From an uncultured Clostridia bacterium (lineage in GTDB: Bacteria; Bacillota; Clostridia; Lachnospirales; Anaerotignaceae): 64,000 nucleotides of DNA. Shown in pieces: positions 25,367 through 35,600 of the stretch. The translations under genes and the position numbers were made by a program. Under the pieces are notes generated by a model, which worked only from the letters and a program-made list of their open reading frames with translations, did not search any database and was not told the DNA's origin. How positions within the stretch are numbered: position 1 is the first letter of the stretch; each line of letters begins with the position of its first letter. The stretch lies in contig CAJUJJ010000012.1 of the NCBI GenBank assembly GCA_910586765.1, forward strand, positions 1 through 64,000, written 5' to 3'.

Positions 25367-25781
25367 AAATATCCTCCCTTTCTTCTATGATTGTTCTTTT
25401 GTTTGACATTTTTTAAATAATAAATATAATATCGGTGCGTTATGCAAATAATAGACAACATCAATGCAACTATTTAGAAATATATTTATATATTGCATGA
25501 ATATTGCATTTGTTTTACGCAATATTACTATATCTCTTTTGCAGTAAAAAATCAATCAAAACTTTATCATAAAATCCATTTTCTCCATAATATATAATTT
25601 TTTTGCTTTTATTTTATGCAATATAACAATACTACGGCATTGAAATTCTCTAATATAGAGAAAATACCTGTAATGCCATCGCTTTTATTGACTTTTAAAA
25701 AACTGTTTTTTATAATGAAATTATATAATATTTATTTAATATATTTGCATAAAATTGCTTAAATGAAAGGAAGTGCTATTT
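25367..25781. promoter_or_regulatory. Divergent control region of PTS operon and LacI gene
   Basis: This 415-base region contains TTATGCAA at 25440-25447 and 25614-25621 and its reverse complement TTGCATAA at 25745-25752. It also contains variant copies TATTGCATGA and ATATTGCATT at 25491-25510 and CGCAATATT at 25519-25527. These repeated words are candidate operators of the neighbouring LacI protein. A perfectly spaced promoter for the regulator lies at 25688-25716. The PTS promoter is not clearly resolved. Confidence 0.5.
25688..25716 (+). promoter_or_regulatory. Promoter of the LacI-family gene
   Basis: TTGACT (25688-25693), 17 bp spacer, TATAAT (25711-25716). Confidence 0.7.
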
Positions 25782-26801
25782 ATGGCCGTTACAATAAAAG
25801 AAGTTGCTGCATTGGCTGGTGTATCTCCTTCTACAGTATCCAGAACATGCAAAAATCACCCCTCTATCAGCAAAGAAACAAAACAAAAAGTGCGTTATGC
25901 TATGGCACAATTAGGATATGAGCCAAATATACAAAATACTGCTGTGATAGAGCAATTTGCTCCTATGCTCAGCATTATACTTCCTCCTTCTTCCAGAGAT
26001 GTTTATGAAAACTCTTTTCATTTAGAAGTGATAAGAGGTATTAGTCAGTTTTGCAATATTAGAGGATATATCAGCACAGTCATAACAGGACAAGACGAAT
26101 ATGAAATATTAAAAGCAATACAAACACTTGTAAAAGAAGAAAGAACAGGAGGATTTATACTGTTATATGCCAAACAAGATGATGCTGTAATAGATTATTT
26201 ATACAATGAAGGGCTTTTATATGTTTTAATTGGAAAAGCAAAACAGTTTGTAAATCAGACCATTTATATCGACAATGATAACTTTTTAGCAGGAATGGAA
26301 GCAACAGAATATTTATATCAATTAGGTCATAGAAATATTGCTTATGTAGGGATAGAAAACAATATGTATTTTTCAGCAGAAAGAAAAGCAGGGTATCAAA
26401 AAGCACTAGAAAATCACGGTTTACCTTTTCGTGAAAATTATTGCATTGAAATAGACAAGCGTTCTATGGACAACGAGTCCCCTTTTTCTGCATTACTAGA
26501 ACAGCCTCAAAAGCCTACTGCTGTTGTAGCAAGTGATGACATATTAGCTGTTGCACTAGAACAGGCTTGTGCCAAAAAAGGGCTTTCTATACCAAAAGAT
26601 TTATCTATTGTTTCATTCAATAATTCACTGTTTGCACGCATTACCTCTCCTCAGCTTACTTCTATTGATGTCAATTCTCATCAATTAGGCATAGAGGCAG
26701 CGTCACAACTGATTAACCATATTGAAAATCCGAATTTGCTTGCAACAAAAATTATTGTACCACACTCTCTTATTGTAAGAGAAAGCTGTAGAGAAATTTA
26801 A
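25782..26801 (+). CDS. LacI-family transcriptional regulator
   Basis: A 339-residue repressor. The N-terminal helix-turn-helix and hinge are VTIKEVAALAGVSPSTVSRT, followed by a periplasmic-binding-protein-like sensor domain from about residue 60. The C-terminal ITSPQLTSIDVNSHQLGIEA segment is typical. The start at 25782 gives the standard MAVTIKEVA opening and is preferred to a GTG three codons earlier. It is divergent from the PTS-EEP-malQ operon, so it most likely regulates that operon in response to an alpha-glucoside. Confidence 0.93.
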   Translation: MAVTIKEVAALAGVSPSTVSRTCKNHPSISKETKQKVRYAMAQLGYEPNIQNTAVIEQFAPMLSIILPPSSRDVYENSFHLEVIRGISQFCNIRGYISTVITGQDEYEILKAIQTLVKEERTGGFILLYAKQDDAVIDYLYNEGLLYVLIGKAKQFVNQTIYIDNDNFLAGMEATEYLYQLGHRNIAYVGIENNMYFSAERKAGYQKALENHGLPFRENYCIEIDKRSMDNESPFSALLEQPQKPTAVVASDDILAVALEQACAKKGLSIPKDLSIVSFNNSLFARITSPQLTSIDVNSHQLGIEAASQLINHIENPNLLATKIIVPHSLIVRESCREI

Positions 26802-26925
26802 ACTGATAAAACAATTATTTTACAAAAATCAAAATAAAAACTTAACATTTTATTAATGCTGTAACAAATTGGCTGTTACTGTCGTTATTCATAATAAAAT
26901 AGAAAAACGGCAGGAGGGTCATAGT

Positions 26926-27732
26926 ATGTACTACTACAACAAAATAGAAAAACAGCAACAAATAACAGAATTTATCAAAATACAATTTACTCTAATATTT
27001 ATGATAACTGTGATAGGACAGCAATATAGACTGTTATATTGTATGCTAGCTGTTTCTGCTTTGTTTTGCGTAATTTTAATGCAAAATATTGCTTTAGAGC
27101 ACAAACAACACAACATCAAATTTCTATGTTACAATTTAAAAGAAGTTTTAAAAGATTTGCCTAGACATCACTTTTTTCAATACTGCAACAGATACAGTAT
27201 CAGCAATGAAATCATACAACAGGCTTATCAAACAGTAGAAAACGGTTATATTTATATTGTACTTTCCGACACAGGTACTCCTGCAAGTGAATTGATTTCA
27301 TTATTTACGAAAAAAAGTTATAATCATGCTTCTATTGCATTTGATGCACAGCTAAAAACACTTATGAGTTATAACAATGGTCAATGTATTTTTCCTCCAG
27401 GATTGAATATGGAAAAAGTGCAATATTTACGCAAAAAACAAAACGCTTGCATAATTGTGTATCAAATGCGTGCAACAGCAGAACAGAAAAAACGTATGAT
27501 TTCTAAAATAGAACAAATAAACAGCGAGGGTAGTTCTTACAATACCATAGGACTTTTATTAAAACGTTCCTTTTTGCCTAATATTATGTTTTGTTCTCAA
27601 TTTGTATATTGTTTACTTTGTGAAGCAGGTATTGCCTATTTTGACAAAAAAATGGAAGCTGTTACCCCTATGGATTTTGTAGAATTAGATTACAAAAGAA
27701 AACTGGAGTTTTTATATGAAAAAACATTATAA
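26926..27732 (+). CDS. Membrane-anchored permuted papain-like (YiiX/NlpC-type) protein
   Basis: A 268-residue protein. The N-terminal part has one or two membrane segments (about residues 20-55, with FMITVIGQQYRLLYCMLA). The C-terminal half has the order of a permuted papain fold: an early SDTGTPASELI, then YNHASIAFDA with a candidate catalytic His, and a later FCSQFVYCLLCEAG with a candidate Cys. This order (His before Cys) matches YiiX/YebB-like members of the NlpC/P60 superfamily. The substrate is unknown (peptide, amide or lipid). The start is set by AGGAGG before ATG 26926. It follows the LacI gene but by 124 bases. Confidence 0.65.
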   Translation: MYYYNKIEKQQQITEFIKIQFTLIFMITVIGQQYRLLYCMLAVSALFCVILMQNIALEHKQHNIKFLCYNLKEVLKDLPRHHFFQYCNRYSISNEIIQQAYQTVENGYIYIVLSDTGTPASELISLFTKKSYNHASIAFDAQLKTLMSYNNGQCIFPPGLNMEKVQYLRKKQNACIIVYQMRATAEQKKRMISKIEQINSEGSSYNTIGLLLKRSFLPNIMFCSQFVYCLLCEAGIAYFDKKMEAVTPMDFVELDYKRKLEFLYEKTL

Positions 27733-27734
27733 TA

Positions 27735-27780
27735 AAAAGGCATAATACTACTACTCTTTATTATAGTATTATGCCTTTTA
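27735..27780. terminator. Bidirectional terminator
   Basis: AAAAAGGCATAATACTA and TAGTATTATGCCTTTT form a 16-bp stem between convergent genes; A and T runs serve both strands. Confidence 0.85.
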
Positions 27781-27785
27781 TTTTA

Positions 27786-29273
27786 TTACTCTATAGTAAC
27801 AGGTATTTCATATTCTTTTCCTATAAAATATGTAGGCTCATAAAACTGCAATTTGATGGATTTTTCATTTTTATTTTGAAACTCTTGTTGAAAATCTTCC
27901 TCCAAAAATGAAAATGAAATTGTTTTACAAAAAATATCATTTTGTTGTGTTGTTTCAATGGTGCTGCCATGTGCTCCATAATAGTCCCCTTCTGCTATTT
28001 TAGTGTCTATATAATACAACATTCTTTCTTTTTGATTTGATTGTATATTAAAATTTAAAATCAATTTATCTGTCAAACCCTTTTCTGCATAATATTTCCC
28101 ATTTTCATCTAAACTATGAACACCAGTATAGTCTATTGTCTGTATATGATTGACAGAAAGTATTTTGACTGTGCCATATTGAAAAGGAATACAAATATCT
28201 AGCGGAATGGTTTGTCCTATTTCTGGAATAGGTATTTGTACAAATTCACATTCCTCTGTTTTTGCAGAAAGTGCTGTATAATAAAATGTTGCTGGGAAGT
28301 CTTTTTCTGTTGCATCAAATATAATTTCTCCTCCATTTTCTATAAAACTTTTTGCAGTAATGATTTCTGCAAAATCACCGCTTTTTGTTTTTAAATAACA
28401 ATTATAATACGCATTTGGTATTGTTTCAAAATATGGCATATAATCAAAATATGACCTATACCCTCCAAACTGATGTATTGTTTTTGCTTCTTCTGAAAAA
28501 ATGGCATAATAATCAATTTTTGCTCCTTTTTCTGTCATTTCTGCTTTTGCTGTAATAGAAGTACCATATTGTGTTACAGTATTTCCTATGCCATTCAAAT
28601 TGGATATTGCTTTTGTTTCTTTTAAACGAAATGATAATTTTTCTTCAAAACCATTCACACCTATTTCATAATAGTCATTTTCTGATTTTTCTATAATTTG
28701 ATGAAGTCCCTTTTCTATTTGTTTAAAATTATCTCTTAAATTTGCACTACTTTTTATAAAAAAGAGTTCTCTTTGTTCTTCATTATGATACCACGTAATG
28801 GTATATTTTTCACTCATTTGTTCTCCTATTGTCATATTTTCATCTGAAAACAGTTCCTCTTTATGAATATAGGGACTTGTATCTGTAATGCTTATTGTTC
28901 CTAAAAGAAAATCTCCTTTGACATAACAATCTTTTAATTCTACTGTAACATTGTCTTTTTGCAGTTTTCCACAAATCATTTCTACTTCATATACAACATC
29001 ACTTTCTACCACACCAATATTAGGTATAAAATGAAATATTCTTTCCAATTCTGCCCTAACAGGTTCTGACAAAAATACAGCAAACAACACCAAACAAGCT
29101 GCTGCTGTCATTGCAACTGTATTTTTATATTTCTTTTTTAATTTTCTTTTTACCATTTTTTGTATTCTTTTTTGTGTCATACTGTCCTCCATAGTAATAA
29201 GAGGTATTTGTTCCCACTGTTCCAACTCTTGTTGTGTAATATTATCTAAAAAATCATTGATATTTTTATTCAT
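27786..29273 (-). CDS. DUF4179-type anti-sigma/membrane protein
   Basis: A 495-residue protein with a short cytosolic N-terminus (about 1-50, rich in Lys/Arg before the membrane), one transmembrane helix (about 52-69) and a large extracellular part. The segment just after the membrane (SEPVRAELERIFHFIPNIGV) matches the DUF4179 family found next to sigma factors. The ATG overlaps the sigma gene's end by 8 bases, so synthesis is coupled. By context it is the anti-sigma partner holding the sigma factor inactive; the signal sensed is unknown. Confidence 0.8.
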   Translation of the reverse strand: MNKNINDFLDNITQQELEQWEQIPLITMEDSMTQKRIQKMVKRKLKKKYKNTVAMTAAACLVLFAVFLSEPVRAELERIFHFIPNIGVVESDVVYEVEMICGKLQKDNVTVELKDCYVKGDFLLGTISITDTSPYIHKEELFSDENMTIGEQMSEKYTITWYHNEEQRELFFIKSSANLRDNFKQIEKGLHQIIEKSENDYYEIGVNGFEEKLSFRLKETKAISNLNGIGNTVTQYGTSITAKAEMTEKGAKIDYYAIFSEEAKTIHQFGGYRSYFDYMPYFETIPNAYYNCYLKTKSGDFAEIITAKSFIENGGEIIFDATEKDFPATFYYTALSAKTEECEFVQIPIPEIGQTIPLDICIPFQYGTVKILSVNHIQTIDYTGVHSLDENGKYYAEKGLTDKLILNFNIQSNQKERMLYYIDTKIAEGDYYGAHGSTIETTQQNDIFCKTISFSFLEEDFQQEFQNKNEKSIKLQFYEPTYFIGKEYEIPVTIE

Positions 29274-29808
29274 AAAACACACCTCCCTGCAATGCCTTTT
29301 TTAATTTCTCTAATCCTCTTTGTACTTTTTTATCTACAGTGTTCTGTTTTAAATCAAATTTTTCTGCTATCATTTTTGTACTATATCCCAAATAATATTT
29401 CATAATAAATATATGGCTATCTGGTTCTCCCAATTCTTTGATACATTGCAGCAGTACAGAACGGTTTTCTATTTGTTCATATTCATTTTTTGTTATAGGA
29501 AATTCTTCTGTTAATGGCAATGACTGCTTTTGTATGAGTTTTTTATATTTTTGTGCTGCTTTTCTTCTTGCAATGACACAAATATATGTTTTTAAAGACC
29601 CTTTTTCCAATGAAATATGTTCTCTACCATCAAAAATATCTACAAATACATCACTGACACATTCTTCTATTTCCTGCTGTGAAAAATCTGCTAAACGGTT
29701 TTTTATAATACTATAACAAATCCCCATATATTTTTTCATAATCTGCTCTAAACCTTTGTTTGGTTTTTGTTTGAGTAGTTCCAATAACTTTTGTTCTTCT
29801 TTGTCCAT
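29266..29808 (-). CDS. ECF-type RNA polymerase sigma factor
   Basis: A 180-residue sigma-70-like factor with region 2 (about residues 20-90, including ECVSDVFVDIFDGREH and the RRKAAQKYKK helix) and region 4 (about 118-170, YYLGYSTKMIAEKFDLKQNTVDKKVQRGLEKLK). It lacks regions 1 and 3. The following gene encodes a membrane protein overlapping by 8 bases, the usual sigma/anti-sigma arrangement. An inverted repeat TTTCTGAAA/TTTCTGTCAGAAA lies at about 29853-29876, upstream. Confidence 0.9.
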   Translation of the reverse strand: MDKEEQKLLELLKQKPNKGLEQIMKKYMGICYSIIKNRLADFSQQEIEECVSDVFVDIFDGREHISLEKGSLKTYICVIARRKAAQKYKKLIQKQSLPLTEEFPITKNEYEQIENRSVLLQCIKELGEPDSHIFIMKYYLGYSTKMIAEKFDLKQNTVDKKVQRGLEKLKKALQGGVFYE

Positions 29809-29877
29809 ATATTTCCCCCCTCTATACTACTCTATTGTAATAAAAAAACAAATTTCTGACAGAAATTTCAGAAAAAC

Positions 29878-29907
29878 TTGATTTTATATAGCCAAGTATA
29901 CTATAAT
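29878..29907 (+). promoter_or_regulatory. Probable promoter of purA
   Basis: TTGATT (29878-29883), 18 bp spacer, TATAAT (29902-29907). Confidence 0.55.
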
Positions 29908-29952
29908 TTATACGTTGTAATTCATCACATTGGAAAGGGTGTGTTTTTACTT

Positions 29953-31227
29953 ATGTTAACATCAATAGTAGGTATTAACTGGGGAGATGAAGGAAAAGGA
30001 AGAATGGTTGACCTTCTTTCTGAAAATTATGACATCGTTTCCCGTTATCAAGGAGGAAATAATGCAGGTCACACTGTCATAAATGACAAAGGTAAATTTA
30101 TATTAAATCTTTTACCTTCTGGTATACTTCGTGAAAATGTCGTAAATATTATGGGAACTGGCATGGTAATTGATTTAGAACATTTAAGCAACGAAAAGAA
30201 AAAATTGACAGATGCAGGTGTTAAAATTACACCAGAAAATTTAAAAATCAGTGATAGAGCAATTATTTGTATGCCTTATCACAAACAACTTGACATATTA
30301 GAAGAAGACCGTCTTGGTGATGCAAAATTTGGTTCTACTAGACGTGGTATCTCTCCTGTATATGGTGACAAATATATGAAAAAATGTATTCGTATGGGTG
30401 ATTTACTTTATCCTGAACAATACAGAGCTTCTTTAAAAAATATATTGTCTTGGAAAAACTTAACCATACAAAATGTATATGGTGCTCCAGAAGTAAGCTA
30501 TGACGATATGCTTTCTTGGTTAGACAAATATGCACAAGAATTTAAAGACTATATTTGTGATACAAGCATTTATTTAAACAATGCTGTAAAAGAAGGCAAA
30601 AAAGTAATGTTTGAAGCACAGCTTGGTGCTTTGAGAGATATTGACTTTGGTATTTATCCTTATACTTCTTCTTCTTCTACTATTGCCGCTTATGCTCCTA
30701 TTGGTGCAGGTGTTCCAAATTTAAAACTGACAAATGTAATAGGTATTATGAAAGCATATTCTTCTTGTGTAGGAGAAGGCCCTTTTACAGTAGAAATGTT
30801 TGGAGAAGAAGGAGAAGCACTTCGTGCCGCTGGTGGAGAATATGGTGCTGCAACGGGCAGACCTAGACGTGTAGGTGCATTTGATGCAGTTGCTTCTCGC
30901 TATGGTATTAGAGTACAAGGTTGCGATGAAGTCGCATTGACAAAATTAGATGTACTTTCTTATTTAGACAAAATCCCTGTATGTACTGCTTATACTGTAA
31001 ACGGAAAAGAAACAAAAGAATTTCCTATTGGTGCAGAATTGGCAGCAGCAAAACCAGTATTTGAATATGTAGAAGGTTGGAAATGCGATATTTCAAAATG
31101 CAGAAAACCTCAAGATTTACCAGAAGCTGCATTAAAATACATCAAATATATAGAACAATTATCACAGTGCCGTATTAAATATGTTTCTGTAGGTGCTGCA
31201 AGAGAAGAATATATTGTAATGTATTAA
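29953..31227 (+). CDS. purA: Adenylosuccinate synthetase
   Basis: A 424-residue GTP-dependent enzyme making adenylosuccinate from IMP and aspartate. It carries WGDEGKGR (the GTP P-loop with catalytic Asp) and NNAGHTV with the catalytic His. It also has FGSTRRGISPVYGDK, MFEAQLGALRDIDFG and GEEYGAATGRPRRVGAFD-type motifs. The start at 29953 (MLTSIVGINWGDEGKG) fits the family; the upstream extension to 29878 overlaps the promoter. It is transcribed alone, divergent from the sigma factor. Confidence 0.95.
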   Translation: MLTSIVGINWGDEGKGRMVDLLSENYDIVSRYQGGNNAGHTVINDKGKFILNLLPSGILRENVVNIMGTGMVIDLEHLSNEKKKLTDAGVKITPENLKISDRAIICMPYHKQLDILEEDRLGDAKFGSTRRGISPVYGDKYMKKCIRMGDLLYPEQYRASLKNILSWKNLTIQNVYGAPEVSYDDMLSWLDKYAQEFKDYICDTSIYLNNAVKEGKKVMFEAQLGALRDIDFGIYPYTSSSSTIAAYAPIGAGVPNLKLTNVIGIMKAYSSCVGEGPFTVEMFGEEGEALRAAGGEYGAATGRPRRVGAFDAVASRYGIRVQGCDEVALTKLDVLSYLDKIPVCTAYTVNGKETKEFPIGAELAAAKPVFEYVEGWKCDISKCRKPQDLPEAALKYIKYIEQLSQCRIKYVSVGAAREEYIVMY

Positions 31228-31616
31228 ACTGTTTCAAACTGGGGAAAATAAAGTTTCCCTTCTATATTTTATTAACCATTTTAAGGGGAGAATATCTCCC
31301 CTTTTTTTAGCAAATAAAAAAATATATTGTATACTTGCCGCATTTTTTAGATATATTGTATATTATTTATTATTTTATTTGTTAAAACAGCACATGTAAC
31401 ACTACAATTAACATTACCATATTGCTTTATTATTGTATATATTAAACAACAACTTTTTTATGCTAAATAAAGAAAGTTTTTTCTTTTTTTATTTTATACT
31501 AGACAAAGCTGTTTTCATGCTATAAAATGTAAAAAATTGTGTGTAAACGCAGTTTTATTGTGTTGCTCTAAAAATGATATATTTGTAAACCCTAGCGTAA
31601 TGACGGAGGAATGAAA
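31228..31616. other. Gene-free stretch between purA and carA
   Basis: It holds the purA terminator at 31283-31309 and otherwise very AT-rich sequence with repeated ATATATTGTATA words (about 31320-31365). No riboswitch, pyr-type attenuator or well-formed promoter for carA is recognised. Confidence 0.5.
31283..31309 (+). terminator. Terminator of purA
   Basis: AAGGGGAGA/TCTCCCCTT hairpin followed by TTTTTT. Confidence 0.88.
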
Positions 31617-32696
31617 ATGGAAAAAAAAGTATATCTTGTATTAGAAAATGGGCAGTTTTTTGAGGGAAATGCTTTTGGTGCAGAAGGCGAAATCACTGGC
31701 GAAATCGTTTTTGCTACTGCTATGACAGGCTACCTTGAAACATTAACAGACCCTAGTTATTATGGACAAATTGTTGTACAGACATTTCCTTTAATTGGCA
31801 ACTATGGTGTAATTCCTGCCGATTTTGAAAGTGCAAACACTCATGTGAAAGCATATATTGTTAGAGAATGGTGTCAAGAACCTTCCAATTTTCGCTCAGA
31901 AGGAAATCTTGACACTTTTTTAAAGGAACGCAATGTCATTGGTCTTTGTAATATAGATACCAGACAGCTTACCAGAATTATAAGAGAATATGGTGTTATG
32001 AATGCACGTATTGTAAATTCTATTGAAAATTTAGATAGCATTGTTTCAGAATTAAAAAATTATCGTGTGACTGATGCAGTCAAAAACACAACCTGTCATG
32101 AAATTACCATTTCAAAACCAGAAGCACCTAAAAACAAAGTTGTACTGATGGATTTTGGTGCAAAAAAACACATTCACAAAGAACTCGAAAAAAGAGGCTG
32201 CGAAGTCATTACTGTACCAGCTTATACCACATATGAACAAATTATGGAATTCAAACCAGATGGTATTATGCTCTCCAATGGTGCTGGCGACCCTGCAGAC
32301 AATGTTGAAATCATTGAAGAAATCAAAAAATTATTACAAACAAAAATCCCTATATTTGGTATCTGTTTAGGTCATCAGCTTGTTGCACTTGCAAACAACG
32401 CAAAAACAATCAAATTAAAATATGGTCATAGAGGTGCTAACCAGCCTGTAAAAGATTTAGTTACTGGAAATGTTTACATTACCAGTCAAAATCACGGCTA
32501 TGCTGTAGACAGCAGTACACTTCCCTCTGGCTGTAGTATGCGTTTTGTAAATGCCAACGACAACACTTGTGAAGGTATTGATTATCAGGAAATTCCTGTT
32601 TTTACAGTACAGTTCCACCCTGAAGCAAATGGTGGCCCTAGAGATACTATGTTTTTATTTGACCGTTTTATAACATTGATGGGAGGTAACAAATAA
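31617..32696 (+). CDS. carA: Carbamoyl-phosphate synthase small subunit
   Basis: A 359-residue glutaminase subunit supplying ammonia for carbamoyl phosphate. The N-terminal domain is recognised by GNAFGAEGEITGEIVFATAM, TGYLETLTDPSYYGQIVV and CNIDTRQLTRIIREYG. The class I amidotransferase has the nucleophile in FGICLGHQLVA and His-Glu in VQFHPEA. ATG 31617 is preferred over ATG 31611 because ACGGAGG lies 9 bases before it. The stop overlaps the carB start by one base (TAATG). Confidence 0.94.
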   Translation: MEKKVYLVLENGQFFEGNAFGAEGEITGEIVFATAMTGYLETLTDPSYYGQIVVQTFPLIGNYGVIPADFESANTHVKAYIVREWCQEPSNFRSEGNLDTFLKERNVIGLCNIDTRQLTRIIREYGVMNARIVNSIENLDSIVSELKNYRVTDAVKNTTCHEITISKPEAPKNKVVLMDFGAKKHIHKELEKRGCEVITVPAYTTYEQIMEFKPDGIMLSNGAGDPADNVEIIEEIKKLLQTKIPIFGICLGHQLVALANNAKTIKLKYGHRGANQPVKDLVTGNVYITSQNHGYAVDSSTLPSGCSMRFVNANDNTCEGIDYQEIPVFTVQFHPEANGGPRDTMFLFDRFITLMGGNK

Positions 32697-35600
32697 TGCC
32701 ATTAAGACAAGATATTAAAAAGGTTTTAGTAATTGGTTCTGGCCCTATTGTCATAGGACAAGCAGCAGAATTTGACTATGCTGGCACACAGGCGTGCCGT
32801 ACATTGCGTGAAGAAGGTTTGGAAGTTGTTCTTGTAAACAGCAATCCTGCTACTATTATGACAGACAAAGCAATGGCAGACCGCATTTATATTGAACCCC
32901 TTACCATTGATACATTAAAAAGAATTATAGAAAAAGAAAAACCAGACAGTGTACTTTCTACATTAGGCGGACAAACTGGTTTAACACTTTCTATGCAGTT
33001 AGCAAAAGAAGGTTTTTTAAAACAACACAATGTCAAATTATTAGGTGCAAATCCTGTTACCATTGACAAAGCAGAAGACAGACAAATGTTTAAAGATACT
33101 ATGCTTGAAATAGGTGAACCTGTTATTCCTTCTGAAGTTGTAAATACAGTAGAAGATGCTATCACATTTGTAGAAACAATAGGCTATCCTGTTATTATTC
33201 GTCCTGCTTTTACATTAGGTGGTACTGGCGGTGGTATTTGCAACAACGAAGAAGAACTTGTTGAAATTGCTTCCAATGGTTTGCGTCTTTCCCCTATTTC
33301 ACAAATATTAGTTGAAAAATGTATTTCAGGTTGGAAAGAAATTGAATTTGAAGTAATGCGTGACAGCAAAGGAAATGTTATTACAATCTGTAGTATGGAA
33401 AATTTTGACCCTGTTGGTGTGCATACAGGCGACTCCATTGTTATCGCTCCTGCTGTTACATTAGCAGACAAAGAATATCAAATGCTTCGCTCTGCTTCTT
33501 TAAATATTATTTCTGCACTTGGCGTAGAAGGCGGTTGTAATTGTCAATTTGCTTTAAATCCAGACAGTTTTGAATATGCAGTTATAGAAGTAAATCCTCG
33601 TGTATCTCGTTCTTCTGCACTTGCTTCCAAAGCAACTGGCTATCCTATTGCAAAAGTTGCAGCTAAAATTGCCATAGGGTACACATTAGACGAAATTAAA
33701 AATGCTGTAACAGGCAGCACTTATGCTTGTTTTGAGCCTACAATAGACTATGTTGTTGTAAAACTGCCAAAATGGCCATTTGACAAATTTGTATATGCAA
33801 AACGTGTTTTAGGTACACAAATGAAAGCAACTGGTGAAGTTATGGCGATTGCTCCTAATTTCGAAATGGCAATTATGAAAGCTGTAAGAGGTGCAGAGAT
33901 TTCTCTTGACAGTTTGAATTTGCCTAAACTGGAAACACTTTCTAAAGAACAAATATTACAAAAAGTACACATCTGTGATGACGAACGACTTTTTGTGGTA
34001 TTTGAAGCATTAAAAAGAGGCATTACACCACAACAAATTAACGACATTACTAAAATTGACAAGTGGTTTTTATATAAATTGCTCAATTTAATAAACTATG
34101 AAAAAGAATTATCTGAAAAAACACTTGATGATGCTTTATATTTAAAAGGCAAAAAATTGGGCTATCCAGACAAAGTTATAGAAAGAATTTCAAAACAAAA
34201 AATACAAAATCCAGCTTCTGCTGTATTCAAAATGGTAGATACTTGTGCAGCGGAATTTAAAGCAGAAACACCTTATTTCTATTCCACATATGATACAGAA
34301 AATGAAGCACTAGAACACATTCAAACATATGGTTCTGGTAAACCTACTGTCATTGTATTTGGTTCTGGGCCAATACGTATAGGACAAGGTATTGAATTTG
34401 ACTATGCTTCTGTTCACTGTGTTTGGGCATTAAAAGAAGCTGGCTATGAAGTTGTAATTGCCAACAACAACCCTGAAACCGTTTCAACAGACTTTGACAC
34501 AGCAGACAGATTGTATTTTGATGCTCTTACACCAGAAGATGTTATGAACATTATCAAAACAGAAAAACCTTATGGTGTTGTTGTAGCATTTGGTGGACAA
34601 ACAGCTATCAAATTAACTAAATTTTTAGAAGCAAATGGCGTTAAAATATTAGGTACTCCTGCCGACAGCATTGATGCCGCAGAAGATAGAGAACGTTTTG
34701 ATGAACTTTTAGAAAGTTTACACATTGAACGTCCTGCTGGCTACACTGTTATGAGAACAGAAGATGCTTTAAAAGTTGCCAACAATTTAGGTTATCCTGT
34801 TTTAATGCGTCCTTCTTATGTTTTAGGCGGTCAAAATATGATTATTGCTCACAGTGACGAAGATATTAGAGAATATATGCAGATTATACTTTCTCACAAT
34901 ATCGAAAATCCTATATTGATTGACAAATACCTTATGGGTGTGGAAATAGAAGTGGACGCTATTTGTGACGGAGAAGAAATACTCATACCTGGTATTATGG
35001 AACATATAGAGCGTGCTGGTATACACTCTGGTGACTCTATTGCAGTATACCCTGCTTGGAATGTCAGCGGAGAATTAACACAAAAACTAATTGAATATAC
35101 AAAAAATCTTGCCGTTTCTTTAAAAACAAAGGGTCTTGTAAATATTCAATATGTTATATATGAAAATCAAATTTATGTAATAGAAGTAAATCCTCGTTCT
35201 TCCAGAACGATACCATATATTAGCAAAGTAACAGGTGTACCTATGGTAGATTTAGCTACAAGAGCAATGCTTGGTGAAAAACTAAAAGATATGGGTTATG
35301 GCACAGGACTTTATAAAACACCTCCTTATGTTGCTGTAAAAGTACCAGTATTCTCATTTGAAAAGCTTATTGATGTAGATGTACAGTTAGGGCCTGAAAT
35401 GAAATCTACTGGAGAAGTATTAGGTATAGGCAAAACGCTCAGCGAAGCACTTTATAAAGGTCTAATTGCTGCTGGCTACAAAATGAAAAAACAAGGTGCT
35501 ATGTTTGTAACAGTGCGTGATGCAGATAAAGCAGAAATTGTGGACATTACTAAAAAATATGCTTCACTTGGTTTTGAAATTTATGCAACAAAAGGTACTG

